Positions 34,940 through 44,009 of a DNA stretch of 64,000 nucleotides are shown here, piece by piece. Source of the DNA: Gaiella occulta. Lineage in GTDB: Bacteria > Actinomycetota > Thermoleophilia > Gaiellales > Gaiellaceae. The stretch is from the NCBI RefSeq assembly GCF_003351045.1, contig NZ_QQZY01000004.1:62001-126000 (forward strand), read 5' to 3'. The translations under genes and the position numbers were made by a program. How positions within the stretch are numbered: position 1 is the stretch's first letter; each line of letters opens with the position of its first letter. The notes under the pieces were generated by a model that was not told the DNA's origin, searched no databases, and was given only the letters and a program-made list of their open reading frames with translations.

Positions 34940-36033
34940 CACGGCCCCGCGTCGTCGTCCTGCGCGGGCACAGCGCCAACCCGTGGGAGCTGCGGCCGTG
35001 GGAGCTGCTCGCCGACCGCTTCGACGTCGTCGTCGGCGTCACCGGGTCGAACGCCTATGACCTCTCGGCCGGCAACGTGCAGCGGCTACCGGTCCGTGCG
35101 CTGCGCGACCGTCTGCCCGCCGGGCGGATCGGCGATCTCGCCGTGCTCGCGCTCGGCGACCGCTACCTCGGGCTGGAGGAGGCGCTGGCCGGGGCCGCCA
35201 TCGTCCACAGCGCCGAGCTCGGCGTCTGGTTCAGCGGCCAGCCCGCGGCGCTGAAGCGGAAGCTCGGCTACCGGCTGGTGCTGACGGTATGGGAGACGAT
35301 CCCGTTCCTCGACACGTATCGCCGCTCGCGGGGAAGGCGGTACAAGCGGCTCGCGGTCGCCGAGGCCGACCTCATGCTCGCCGCGACCGACCGCGCACGA
35401 CGGTGCCTCCTGCTCGAAGGCGTCCCGGGGGAGCGGGTGGTCGTGTCGCCGCCCGGAATCGACGCCGAACGGTTCAGCAGCGCCGCCGGCGCCGCCGGGA
35501 CCGGTGCCCTCGTCGTCTCACCGGGACGGCTCGTATGGGAGAAGGGTCATTACGACGTCGTCAGGGCGCTCGCGGCGCTCGACGCCGACGTTCGCCTGTT
35601 GATCGTCGGAGCAGGGCCGGAGCGCGAGCGGCTGCTGCGCTACGCCGCAGAGCTCGGGCTCGCAGGACGCGTCGAGATTCGAGCCGTCCCCTACGGCGAG
35701 ATGCCCGGGGTCTTCGCGTCGGCGGCGTGTGTCGTGCTCGCCAGCCTTCCCGTGCCGCTGTGGGAGGAGCAGTTCGGGATGGTGCTGGCGGAGGCGATGG
35801 CGGCCGGAGCCCCGATCGTCGCGAGCTCGTCGGGGGCGATTCCCGAGGTGCTCGCCGGCTCCGGGGCGGCGCTGTTCTCTCCCGGCGACTGGCCGGCACT
35901 GGCCGGGCTGATCGGCGAGCGGCTCGGCGGGGGCAGGCTTTCCTACCCGCGGGCGATCGTCGAGCGCTACTCCGCGCGCGCGGCCGCCGAACGGCTTGCC
36001 GCCGCCTACGAGCGCGTGCTGAGCGACCTGTAG
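34936..36033 (+). CDS. Glycosyltransferase family 4
   Basis: A 365-residue GT-B enzyme. RGHSANPWELRPWELLADRF is an unusual acceptor-side opening that recurs in GT4 proteins of actinobacteria. The donor domain has VVSPGRLVWEKGHYDVVRAL, then EEQFGMVLAEAMAAG (E-x7-E) and SSSGAIPEVLAGSG. It is coupled to the flippase gene by GTGA, so it most likely makes part of that flippase's substrate. Its 3' end overlaps the convergent GT4 gene by 28 bases. Confidence 0.87.
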   Translation: MTRPRVVVLRGHSANPWELRPWELLADRFDVVVGVTGSNAYDLSAGNVQRLPVRALRDRLPAGRIGDLAVLALGDRYLGLEEALAGAAIVHSAELGVWFSGQPAALKRKLGYRLVLTVWETIPFLDTYRRSRGRRYKRLAVAEADLMLAATDRARRCLLLEGVPGERVVVSPPGIDAERFSSAAGAAGTGALVVSPGRLVWEKGHYDVVRALAALDADVRLLIVGAGPERERLLRYAAELGLAGRVEIRAVPYGEMPGVFASAACVVLASLPVPLWEEQFGMVLAEAMAAGAPIVASSSGAIPEVLAGSGAALFSPGDWPALAGLIGERLGGGRLSYPRAIVERYSARAAAERLAAAYERVLSDL

Positions 36034-37070
36034 GCGTCTTCGTGTCGCTGTGCTGCCGCGTCCCACGTGAAGGCGGCCGCCCGCTCGAGACCTCGCCGCG
36101 CGAGCTCGTCCGCCCGCGCCAGCGCCGCCTCGACGCCGGCCGCGATCGCGCGCGGATCGTCAGGCTCGAACAGCACGGCGGCGTCGCCGCACACCTCCGG
36201 CAGAGACGCGGCATTCGATGCTGCCACGGGCGTGCCGCAGGCCATCGCCTCGAGCGGCGGCGCGCCGAACCCCTCGTAGAGGCTCGGGAATACGAGGCAG
36301 GCGGCCCGCCGATAGAGCCCGACGAGCTCGGCCTGCGGCACGGCCCCTCGTGCCTCGACGCCGGGCGGGCCGGCAAGCGCCTCGCTGCCGCCGCCCGTGA
36401 GCACGAGCCGGAGCTCGGGGCGATCGCGCCGCAGCAGGGCGAACGCCTCGAGCAGACGCCGATGGTTCTTGTGGGGCCATGTGCGCGCCGGGTAGAGCAG
36501 AAACGGCTCGCGCTCGCTTCCGTCGGGGCGGAACTGCGCGTGGTCGACGCCGTGGTGGATCACCCGCACCCGGCTCTCCTCCAGCCCGAGCTTCTCGAGC
36601 GCGCGGCCGCGCACGAACGCGGTCGGCACGACGACGATGTCGGCTCCGCGTGCGGCCCGGTCGTACGCGACCTTCCGGTATGCGCGCTCGGCGCGCGAGA
36701 ACAGGCCGGGTACGTCGAGGTGCTGGACGTCGTGCAAGGTGATCACGACGCGCGCGGGCAGCCGCGGCAGCGGCACCGTGAACGGGTAATGGACGACGTC
36801 GATGCCGCGGTAGCGCAGGCGCATCGCGCCGGGCGATGCCAGCGCGCGGGCGACGCCTCGCAGCTTCGCGGCCGCCGTCGTGCCCGAGCGGTACTCGTCC
36901 ACGACCTCGGTCGGCAGCCCCTCGCCCGCGTCGCGTGCGATCGCCGGCACGAACGCGGTCACGTCGAGCAGCCGCCGCGCGGCGAGGGCGCGGCAGAGCG
37001 AGCGGGCGTAGGTCTCGCTACCGCCCATCGCGCCGGGCACGAGCGTGAGCATGGAGAGGGCGACACGCAC
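36006..37070 (-). CDS. Glycosyltransferase family 4
   Basis: A 354-residue GT-B enzyme. [18 protein letters not shown] is the N-terminal glycine motif, [21 protein letters not shown] the typical HD-loop of the mannosyl/rhamnosyl-like subgroup, [19 protein letters not shown] starts the donor domain and [15 protein letters not shown] is E-x7-E. It resembles the tandem trio at 41953-45028. Start GTG 37070 is taken because it fits the fold; TATAGG (37081-37086) lies 10 bases upstream, so the leader is short or absent. Confidence 0.87.
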   Translation of the reverse strand: MRVALSMLTLVPGAMGGSETYARSLCRALAARRLLDVTAFVPAIARDAGEGLPTEVVDEYRSGTTAAAKLRGVARALASPGAMRLRYRGIDVVHYPFTVPLPRLPARVVITLHDVQHLDVPGLFSRAERAYRKVAYDRAARGADIVVVPTAFVRGRALEKLGLEESRVRVIHHGVDHAQFRPDGSEREPFLLYPARTWPHKNHRRLLEAFALLRRDRPELRLVLTGGGSEALAGPPGVEARGAVPQAELVGLYRRAACLVFPSLYEGFGAPPLEAMACGTPVAASNAASLPEVCGDAAVLFEPDDPRAIAAGVEAALARADELARRGLERAAAFTWDAAAQRHEDAYRSLSTRS

Positions 37071-37094
37071 GGGGAAGCATCCTATAGCCGGGGC

Positions 37095-37100
37095 TAGAAT
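37095..37100 (+). promoter_or_regulatory. TAGAAT -10 hexamer, leaderless promoter
   Basis: TAGAAT is followed by 6 bases and ATG 37107. The 36-base gap to the divergent GT4 gene must hold both promoters. Confidence 0.55.
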
Positions 37101-37106
37101 GGCCCG

Positions 37107-37517
37107 ATGCCCGGCGAGAGCGACGAAAACGACGCGGCTGCAGGGGTTTCGGCTCCCGAGCCGGTGGATGTCGAGGCGCTGATCGAGGCGCTGCGCGAGG
37201 AGGTGCGCCGCTCCGGCGCCGATCCCGGCGGCGCACACGGCGACGGCTCCGACCGCCGCGCCGCACGCGACGAGGCCGAGCGGCTGTGGCCCGTCTCCGC
37301 CGACCGCTCCCTGCGCCTGCGGCCGGGGGTGCGCGGGGGTGTCGGAACCCCGGTCAAGGCGGTGCTGCGCAAGCTCATGCGCTGGTACGTGGAGCCGCTC
37401 GCCTACGACCAGCGCTCGTTCAACGCCGCCGTCCTGCGCCTGATCGACGACCTCCAGGAGCAGGTCGAGCGGCTGCAGGCCGAGGTGGCGCTTCTTCGCG
37501 ATGCGAAGAGCCGCTAG
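37107..37517 (+). CDS. Small charged protein with C-terminal coiled coil (unknown function)
   Basis: A 136-residue soluble protein with no membrane helix or signal peptide. Residues 1-75 are acidic and low in complexity. Residues 80-135 hold RKLMRWYVEPLAYDQRSFNAAVLRLIDDL and then a clear heptad region (QEQVERLQAEVALLRDA). The WYVEP..Q..FN..V stretch recalls the N-terminal part of some glycosyltransferases and methyltransferases in actinobacterial surface loci, here as a separate protein. It may recruit the GT4 enzyme encoded 12 bases downstream. I assign no function. Confidence 0.7.
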   Translation: MPGESDENDAAAGVSAPEPVDVEALIEALREEVRRSGADPGGAHGDGSDRRAARDEAERLWPVSADRSLRLRPGVRGGVGTPVKAVLRKLMRWYVEPLAYDQRSFNAAVLRLIDDLQEQVERLQAEVALLRDAKSR

Positions 37518-37529
37518 CGGGTGCCTTCC

Positions 37530-38555
37530 GTGAGAATCGCGGTCTGCAGGCCCCAGGTGCCCTTCGCCCACGGAGGGGCGGAGATCTTCACCGACACCCT
37601 CGTCGAGCAGCTGCGTGCCCGCGGCCACGAGGCCGAGATCGTGTCCGTGCCGTTCAAGTGGTACCCCGGCGCCCGCGTGCTCACGCAGGCGTTCACATGG
37701 CGCCTGCTCGACCTGACCGAGGCCGACGGCAGGCCGATCGACATGGTCGTGGCGACGAAGTTCCCGTCCTACGTGGTGCGTCATCCCGAGAAGCGCGTCT
37801 GGCTCGTGCACCAGTTCCGGCAGGCGTACGAGCTCGACCGCAGCGAGCTCGGACAGTTCGGCGAGGCGCCCGAGGAGCGCGCGCTGCGCCGCAAGGTGCA
37901 GGAGCTCGACCGCGTCACGCTCGGCGAGGCGACCCGCCTCTTCGCCACCTCGCGGAACGTGGCCGGACGGCTCGAGCGCTCGACGGGGCTCGTCGCCGAG
38001 GTGCTTCCGCATCCCGCGCAGGCACTCGCGTACCGCAACGACGGCCACGGGGACTTCGTGCTGTCCGTCAACCGGCTCGACCGGGCCAAGCGCGTCGACC
38101 TGCTGGTGGAGGCGGCGGCCGCCGACCCGTCGCTGCGGGTCGTGATCGCCGGCGACGGGCCCGAGCGCGCGCGGCTCGAGCAGCTTGCGCACGCGCGCGG
38201 CGTGGGCGGGCGCGTCCGCTTCGCGGGCCGCGTCTCCGTGGAGGAGCTCGCGGACCTCTACGCGACGTGCTTCGCCACCTTCTACGCGCCGGTCGACGAG
38301 GACTTCGGGCTCGGCCCGTACGAGTCGTTCCTGTCCGGCAAGCCCGTGATCACCGCCACCGACGCCGGCGGGCCGCTCGAGGTCGTGCGCGACGGATCGA
38401 CCGGCGCCGTCGTCGACCCGGAGCCGGCGGCGGTCGCGCGGGCGGCGGCATGGCTCCGCGACCATCCGGACGAGGCCGCCGCCTACGGCCGCACCGGCAA
38501 CGCGATCGCCGTCGAGGTGACGTGGGAGAGAGCGATCGCAAGGCTGCTCGCGTGA
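37530..38555 (+). CDS. Glycosyltransferase family 4
   Basis: A 341-residue GT-B enzyme. RPQVPFAHGGAEIFTDTLVEQL is the N-terminal glycine motif and VWLVHQFRQAYELDRSELG follows. VLSVNRLDRAKRVDLLVEA starts the donor domain; the E-x7-E site reads DEDFGLGPYESF. TDAGGPLEVVRDGSTG closes it. GTG 37530 begins exactly at the first beta strand; GTG 37521 would add three residues. No leaderless box is present, so it is probably read with the coiled-coil gene. Confidence 0.86.
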   Translation: MRIAVCRPQVPFAHGGAEIFTDTLVEQLRARGHEAEIVSVPFKWYPGARVLTQAFTWRLLDLTEADGRPIDMVVATKFPSYVVRHPEKRVWLVHQFRQAYELDRSELGQFGEAPEERALRRKVQELDRVTLGEATRLFATSRNVAGRLERSTGLVAEVLPHPAQALAYRNDGHGDFVLSVNRLDRAKRVDLLVEAAAADPSLRVVIAGDGPERARLEQLAHARGVGGRVRFAGRVSVEELADLYATCFATFYAPVDEDFGLGPYESFLSGKPVITATDAGGPLEVVRDGSTGAVVDPEPAAVARAAAWLRDHPDEAAAYGRTGNAIAVEVTWERAIARLLA

Positions 38556-38614
38556 GCGCCGCCGCCCGGTGTTCACGGCTCCGTGCTGAACGAGCTTCGT
38601 GGCGCTCCGTCGAG

Positions 38615-38620
38615 AGGAGG
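38615..38620 (+). promoter_or_regulatory. Strong Shine-Dalgarno sequence AGGAGG
   Basis: AGGAGG lies 8 bases before GTG 38629 and decides that start over an in-frame codon at 38599. It is the clearest ribosome-binding site in the window and contrasts with the many genes that have none. Confidence 0.75.
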
Positions 38621-38628
38621 ACGGCGCG

Positions 38629-39867
38629 GTGAAGGTGGCGCTGTTCACCCCGATGCCGCCGGAGCGCTCCGGCATCGCCGACTACTCGGCCCTGCTGCTC
38701 CCGGCGCTGCGCGAGCGCTGCGACGTCGTGGTCGCGAAGCGCGGCGGCAAGCGGGCGCCGCGCGGCACGGATCTGTGCGTCTACCACGTCGGCAACAACC
38801 CGGACGCGCACGGCTGGATCGTCGAGGCGCTGCGCCGCACCCCCGGGGTGGTCGTGCTGCACGACTTCGTGCTCCACCACCTCGTCGCCGGGCTCACGAT
38901 CGGCCGCCGCGACGGCCACGGCTACCTCGACGCGATGGAGCGCGAGGGGGGCGTCGTCGGGCGCCTGCTCGGCCACGCCGTGCTCGACAAGCGCATCCCG
39001 CCGCTGTGGGAGAACCGCCCGCAGGACTTCCACCTCGCCGGCGAGGTGCTCGACCTCGCCACCGGCCTCATCGTCCACTCGCGCTACGTGCGCGACCGCG
39101 CGCGGGAGGCGGGCTACGGCGGGCCGGCGTGGGTGATCCCGCACCCGGCCTTCCCCGTGCCCGGCGGCCCGGCGGCGACCGTCGCCGGCGAGCCGCTGTT
39201 CGGCACGTTCGGCAACGTGAACGCCAGCAAGCGCGTCCCGCAGCTGCTCGAGGCGTTCTCGCGCGTCCGCAGGGGGCGCCCCCGCGCCGGGCTCCTGCTC
39301 GTCGGCGCCGCCTCTCCCGGCTTCGACCTCGACCGCCGCCTGCAGCGGCTCGGGCTCGACGGCGGCGGCATCGAGCGCGAGGGCTTCGTCGACGAGAGCC
39401 GCCTGTGGGCGCTGATGAAGGCGGCCGACGTGCACGTGAACCTGCGCTCGCCGACGATGGGCGAGACCTCCGGCACCGCGATCCGGGCGCTCTCCCTCGG
39501 CAAGCCGCTCGTCGTCAGCGACGTCGGCTGGTTCGCGGAGCTGCCGGACGAGGTGGCGCTCAAGGTGCCGGTCGGCGAGCGGGAGGTCGAGCACCTCGTC
39601 GTCGCCCTGGAGCTGCTCGCCTCGCGGCCGGACGTGCGCGACGCGATGGGAGCGGCCGCGGCGGAGCTCGCCCGCCGCGAGCACGACCTCGACCGCGTCG
39701 CCGAGCTGTACGTCGCCGCGCTCGAACAGGCGGCAGGCGGGGGCGCCGTCGCGGACGCGGTGCTCGGTGACGTCGCGCGCGCGGCCGCGGAGGTCGGGAT
39801 CGGCGCGGACACGCCGGAAGCCGCCGAGATCGCACGTCGACTGTCCGAGGTCGAGCTTGGGCGCTGA
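38629..39867 (+). CDS. Glycosyltransferase family 4-like, second Glu of the E-x7-E motif missing
   Basis: A 412-residue GT-B protein. FTPMPPERSGIADYSALLLPAL is the acceptor-side opening of a subgroup that often pairs with surface glycans, and VVVLHDFVLHHLVAGL follows. The donor domain has LFGTFGNVNASKRVPQLLEAF. At the usual E-x7-E position it reads GETSGTAIRALSLG: the first Glu is present, the second is Ala. SDVGWFAELPDEVALKVPVGE follows. Ala is seen in related GT4 subgroups, so it need not be inactive. The next gene starts 11 bases inside its 3' end. Confidence 0.84.
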   Translation: MKVALFTPMPPERSGIADYSALLLPALRERCDVVVAKRGGKRAPRGTDLCVYHVGNNPDAHGWIVEALRRTPGVVVLHDFVLHHLVAGLTIGRRDGHGYLDAMEREGGVVGRLLGHAVLDKRIPPLWENRPQDFHLAGEVLDLATGLIVHSRYVRDRAREAGYGGPAWVIPHPAFPVPGGPAATVAGEPLFGTFGNVNASKRVPQLLEAFSRVRRGRPRAGLLLVGAASPGFDLDRRLQRLGLDGGGIEREGFVDESRLWALMKAADVHVNLRSPTMGETSGTAIRALSLGKPLVVSDVGWFAELPDEVALKVPVGEREVEHLVVALELLASRPDVRDAMGAAAAELARREHDLDRVAELYVAALEQAAGGGAVADAVLGDVARAAAEVGIGADTPEAAEIARRLSEVELGR

Positions 39868-41956
39868 GCTCGCGCTCAGGCTGCGCGCCGTACCGCCGTG
39901 GATGTGGCTCGCCGCGATCGTCGCCGCGTCGTTCGGCATCCGTGCGTGGCTGGCGCGCGGGATGATGTCCCCGTTCATCGTCGTCGACGAGATCATCTAC
40001 TCGGAGCTCGCGCGCAGCTTCGCGGCCGGCGGCGACTTCCTCGTCCGCGGTGTGCCCACGAGCGGCTACGGGATCGTCTACCCGGTTCTCATCAGCCCGG
40101 CCTACGCGCTGTTCGACGCGCTCCCGAGCGCGTACGGCGCCGTGAAGACGATCAACAGCCTGCTCATGTCGCTGGCGGCGATCCCGTCCTACCTGCTCGC
40201 GCGGCGGATGCTTCCCGTCGGGCTCTCGCTCCTCGCCGCCGTGCTCGCCGTCGGGCTGCCGTCGCTCGTGTACACGGCCACGGTGATGACCGAGAACGCG
40301 TTCTACCCGCTGTTCCTCCTTCTCGTCTGGCTGCTCGTGCGCATGCTCGAGCGTCCGAGCGCCGGCGCTCAGGCCGCGCTGCTGCTCGTGCTCGCGATCG
40401 CCTTCGAGACACGGGTGCAGGCGCTCGCCCTCGTACCCGCCATTCTCGCCGCGCCGGCGCTGCTCGTCCTGTTCGAGCGGCTCCCGCTTCGCTCGGGGCT
40501 GCGTCCGTACCGGCTCGTGTACGCGCTGCTCGTCGGCGGCGGGATCGCCCTCGTCCTGCTCGAGGTCGTGCGCGGCCGCTCGCCGCGGGAGCTGCTCGGA
40601 GCCTACGGAGGCGTCGGCGACGGCAGCTATCCGCTCGGCCCGGTGCTGCGGTACGCGGCGTGGCACCTGGAGGAGCTGACCCTGTACATGGGCGTGTTGC
40701 CGCTCGCCGCATCGATCGTGCTCGTCGGCCTCGTCCGGCGGCAGCCGCGGCCGGTGCAGGCGTTCGTCGCGGCGGCGCTCCCGGCTGCGCTGTTCATGAC
40801 GGTCGCGGTCGCGGCGTTCGTCTGGGAGAACATCCCGACCCGCATCCAGGAGCGGAACCTGTTCGTGATCGTGCCGCTGTTCGTGCTCGCGACGCTCGTC
40901 TGGGTGCACCGCGGCGCTCCGCGGCCGCCCGCTCTCGCGCTGCCCGCCGCCGTGCTCGCGGTCGCGATGCCGCTGTTCTTCCCGTACCCGCGCTTCATCG
41001 AGACGGGGGCGATCTCCGATGCGCTGGCCCTGCTCCCGATCTGGGCGATGTTCGGGCACCTGCTGTTCGACTCGATCGACTGGACCATTTTCGCCGCGTC
41101 CGCCGCCGCCGGCCTGCTCTTCCTGCTCGTGCCGGTGCGCTACGCCCTCGCGGTGCCTCTCGTCGTCCTCGCCTGGTGGGTTGCGGCGATGAAGCCGATC
41201 TGGTTCGGGCCGTATCCATACGGCTTCAAGCAGGCGGGCGCCGGGGCCCTCTTCCAGGGCATCCGCGTGCCCGACCGCGACTGGATCGACGCCGCCCTGC
41301 CCGCGGGCGCGACGGCGGCCGCGGTGTGGACGGGCAGCCCCGACCGGTTCGTGGTCAACGTCAACGAGTTCTTCAACCGCAAGCTCGCGCGCGTCTACTA
41401 CACGGGCGCGCCGACGCCCGGCAACCTGCCCGAGACGAAGCTCGACTTCGACCCGGCGACGCGAGCATTCACGCTCGCGGGCGGTACGCCGTTCGCACCC
41501 AGGTACGTGCTCGTCGACAACTCGATCGACCCGGGCGGCGAGATCGTGGCCCGCGACGGGGAGCGCGGGATGACGCTCTGGCGGCTCGACGGGCCGTTCG
41601 CCTCGGTCTCGCGGGTCGAGGGCCTGTACCCGAACGACACCTGGTCGGGCGAGACGGTGGTGTACACGCGCGGGCGCTGTCGCGGCGGCACGGTCGCGGT
41701 CGGGATCTGGACCGATCCGGGTCTCTTCAAGGAGCCGCAGGTCGTGACGGCGACGCAGAACGGGCGCGTCACGGGCCGATTCACCGTCGACCCCACGGGG
41801 CGCCGCGGCACCTTCCGCGTGCGGCTCGAGCCGGTCGACGGGCGATGCCGTGTCGAGTACGCGGTATCGCCGACGGCGAACCCCGCCGTCGTGCTCGGCA
41901 ACGGCGACGACCGCGTGCTGGGCGCCCACTTCGACGGCTTCGTCCTCGAGCGATGA
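39857..41956 (+). CDS. GT-C-like membrane glycosyltransferase with C-terminal beta domain
   Basis: A 699-residue protein. Residues 15-450 hold about 12 membrane helices; the first external loop has FIVVDEIIYSELARSF, the Asp-Glu motif seen in ArnT/PMT-type enzymes that use polyprenyl-phosphate sugars. Residues 470-699 are soluble and beta-rich (RFVVNVNEFFNRKLARVYYTGAP, TVAVGIWTDPGLF), probably outside the cell. It is paralogous in layout to the 46403 protein. TTG 39857 overlaps the previous gene by 11 bases; a start at ATG 39901 would cut the N-terminal tail. ATGA overlap downstream. Confidence 0.78.
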   Translation: MGAELALRLRAVPPWMWLAAIVAASFGIRAWLARGMMSPFIVVDEIIYSELARSFAAGGDFLVRGVPTSGYGIVYPVLISPAYALFDALPSAYGAVKTINSLLMSLAAIPSYLLARRMLPVGLSLLAAVLAVGLPSLVYTATVMTENAFYPLFLLLVWLLVRMLERPSAGAQAALLLVLAIAFETRVQALALVPAILAAPALLVLFERLPLRSGLRPYRLVYALLVGGGIALVLLEVVRGRSPRELLGAYGGVGDGSYPLGPVLRYAAWHLEELTLYMGVLPLAASIVLVGLVRRQPRPVQAFVAAALPAALFMTVAVAAFVWENIPTRIQERNLFVIVPLFVLATLVWVHRGAPRPPALALPAAVLAVAMPLFFPYPRFIETGAISDALALLPIWAMFGHLLFDSIDWTIFAASAAAGLLFLLVPVRYALAVPLVVLAWWVAAMKPIWFGPYPYGFKQAGAGALFQGIRVPDRDWIDAALPAGATAAAVWTGSPDRFVVNVNEFFNRKLARVYYTGAPTPGNLPETKLDFDPATRAFTLAGGTPFAPRYVLVDNSIDPGGEIVARDGERGMTLWRLDGPFASVSRVEGLYPNDTWSGETVVYTRGRCRGGTVAVGIWTDPGLFKEPQVVTATQNGRVTGRFTVDPTGRRGTFRVRLEPVDGRCRVEYAVSPTANPAVVLGNGDDRVLGAHFDGFVLER

Positions 41957-43023
41957 GAATCGCCGTCGACGTCTCGCCACTGTCGCATCGGCGCACCGGC
42001 ATCGGCAACTACATCCGCGGCTCTCTGGCGGGCCTCGTCGCGGCTGCCGGCGCCAGCCACGAGGTCGTCGCCTTCGCACCCACGAGCCTCGCCGGGCCGC
42101 CGCGCATCCGGACGGCCCTCGACGGGATCGCCGTGCGGCAGCTGCTCTGGCCGCTGCCCGCGTCCCACGCCGTCCGTACCGCGTGGAGCCGTCTCGGCCA
42201 TCCGTGCGCCGAGCGGCTTCTCGGGCGCTTCGACGCACTCCAGTTCACGGACTGGATGTACCCGCCGCAACGCGCGGGTGTGCGCTCGACCGTCATCCAC
42301 GATCTCGTCCCGCTGCACTACCCGGAGCTCGTGACGCCGCGCACGCGCTCGATGCACACGCGCAAGTACGAGAACGCGGCACGGACCTGTGACGTGATCT
42401 TCACGAACTCCCGCTACACCGCCGCTGACGTGTCCGCCACGCTCGGGGTCGCGGCCGACAGGATCGTCGTGGCGCCTCCCGGCCTCGCGCCGGGCCTCAC
42501 GGCGGACGGGCCGGCGGCCGACCGCGGCCGACCGTACGTGCTCGGGATCGGCACGCTCGAGCCGCGCAAGAACCTGCGCAGGCTCGTCGAGGCATGGCGC
42601 TTGCTCGACGGCGAGCTCGCTCTCGTGCTCGCCGGCGGCGCCGGCTGGGGCGAGCGGGAGGGACTCGACGACCCGGGCATCCAGCGTCTCGGCTACGTCA
42701 CAGACGACGAGGTCGCCCGCCTCTACCGCGGCGCCGCCGTCTACGTCTACCCGTCGCTGTTCGAGGGCTTCGGGATGCCGATCGTCGAGGCGATGGCCTG
42801 TGGCGCGCCGGTCGTCGCGTCGGCGCATCCGTCGCTGGACGAGGCGTGCGGCGACGCGGCGGTGCGCGTCGACCCGCTCGATGCGGAGGCGATCGCCGCC
42901 GGGATCCGCGACGCGGTCGAACGGCGAGAGGAGCTCGTCCGGCTCGGCCTCGCCCACGCGGCGGCGTTCGCCTGGAGGACGACCGGCGAGATCATGCTTC
43001 GTGCCTACGAGGAGCGGACGTGA
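41953..43023 (+). CDS. Glycosyltransferase family 4 (tandem paralog 1)
   Basis: A 356-residue GT-B enzyme, first of three related genes in a row. IAVDVSPLSHRRTGIGNYIRGS is the N-terminal glycine motif, VIHDLVPLHYPELVTPRTR the HD loop, LGIGTLEPRKNLRRLVEAW opens the donor domain and FEGFGMPIVEAMACG is E-x7-E. This subgroup includes mannosyl- and rhamnosyltransferases. Overlaps of 4 bases on both sides tie it to its neighbours in one operon. Confidence 0.89.
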   Translation: MRIAVDVSPLSHRRTGIGNYIRGSLAGLVAAAGASHEVVAFAPTSLAGPPRIRTALDGIAVRQLLWPLPASHAVRTAWSRLGHPCAERLLGRFDALQFTDWMYPPQRAGVRSTVIHDLVPLHYPELVTPRTRSMHTRKYENAARTCDVIFTNSRYTAADVSATLGVAADRIVVAPPGLAPGLTADGPAADRGRPYVLGIGTLEPRKNLRRLVEAWRLLDGELALVLAGGAGWGEREGLDDPGIQRLGYVTDDEVARLYRGAAVYVYPSLFEGFGMPIVEAMACGAPVVASAHPSLDEACGDAAVRVDPLDAEAIAAGIRDAVERREELVRLGLAHAAAFAWRTTGEIMLRAYEERT

Positions 43024-44009
43024 GAGTCGGGATCGACGTGGCACCGCTGCAGCAGGACGCTGCCGGCACGTCCCGCTGGATACGCGGCCTGCTCGGCGAG
43101 CTGGAGAAGAGAGACGGACTCGAGCTGCGACGGCTGACATGGGGCGGCCCGGGCCGCTGGACGGCCGTCGCGCGGGATGTGCTCTGGTACCCGGTGCTGC
43201 TCCCGCGGGCGGCGCGTCGAGCCGGGATCGACGTGCTCCACTGCACCATCTTCCGCGCGCCGAGGCGCTCCCGCGCGCCGGTCGTCGTCACCGTCCACGA
43301 TCTCGCCGTGCTGCGCTACCCGGAGGCGTTCCCGGCCTGGACGCGCCTGTACGCGCACACCGGCCTGCGCCCTACGATCCGCGCCGCGCGCCGTGTGATC
43401 GCCGTATCCGAGTTCTCGCGGCGCGAGACGGCGGAGCTGTGCGGCGTCGATCCCGACCGCATCGACGTCGTCCCGAACGCGGTCGACCCCGTGTTCACCA
43501 CCGCCGGCCGCGCCGCCGAGGGCGACTACGTGCTCGCCGTCGGCACCCTCGAGCCGCGCAAGAACCTGCCGCGGGCGATCGAGGCCGCGCGGCTCGCCGG
43601 CGTCGAGCTGCGCGTGGTCGGCGCGCGCGGCTGGGGCGGCGTCGAAGCGGAGGGCGCGGGAGTGCGCTGGCTCGGCCGCGTCGCGGACGAGGAGCTCGCA
43701 GCGCTCTACCGCGGCGCCCGCTGCCTCGTCTACCCGTCGCTGTACGAGGGCTTCGGCATCCCCGTGGCCGAGGCGATGGCCTGCGGCGCGCCGGTCGTGA
43801 CGAGCCGGGACAGCGCGATGGCCGAGGTCGCGGGGTCGGCGGCGGTGCTCGTCGATCCGCTCGACCCCCGCTCGATCGCCGCCGGGATCGGCGAGGTGTC
43901 GGAGCGGGGCGACGAGCTGCGGCGGCTCGGGCTGGAGCGCGCTCCGCTGTACACATGGTCGCGGGCGGCCGAGGCGGCCGTCGCGTCGTACGAGAGGGCG
44001 TGCGCGTGA
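43020..44009 (+). CDS. Glycosyltransferase family 4 (tandem paralog 2)
   Basis: A 329-residue GT-B enzyme, slightly short for the group. IDVAPLQQDAAGTSRWIRGLL is the N-terminal motif, VTVHDLAVLRYPEAFPAWTR the HD loop, LAVGTLEPRKNLPRAIEAA opens the donor domain, and YEGFGIPVAEAMACG is E-x7-E. It is clearly related to the genes on both sides. The start is GTG 43020 in the 4-base overlap with paralog 1. Confidence 0.89.
   Translation: MRVGIDVAPLQQDAAGTSRWIRGLLGELEKRDGLELRRLTWGGPGRWTAVARDVLWYPVLLPRAARRAGIDVLHCTIFRAPRRSRAPVVVTVHDLAVLRYPEAFPAWTRLYAHTGLRPTIRAARRVIAVSEFSRRETAELCGVDPDRIDVVPNAVDPVFTTAGRAAEGDYVLAVGTLEPRKNLPRAIEAARLAGVELRVVGARGWGGVEAEGAGVRWLGRVADEELAALYRGARCLVYPSLYEGFGIPVAEAMACGAPVVTSRDSAMAEVAGSAAVLVDPLDPRSIAAGIGEVSERGDELRRLGLERAPLYTWSRAAEAAVASYERACA

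Noticed and set aside
39560-42238. An 892-codon minus-strand frame opposite two glycosyltransferase genes
   Set aside because: Composition is Arg/Glu/His-rich with no motif, typical of an antisense shadow. The plus-strand genes have clear motifs.
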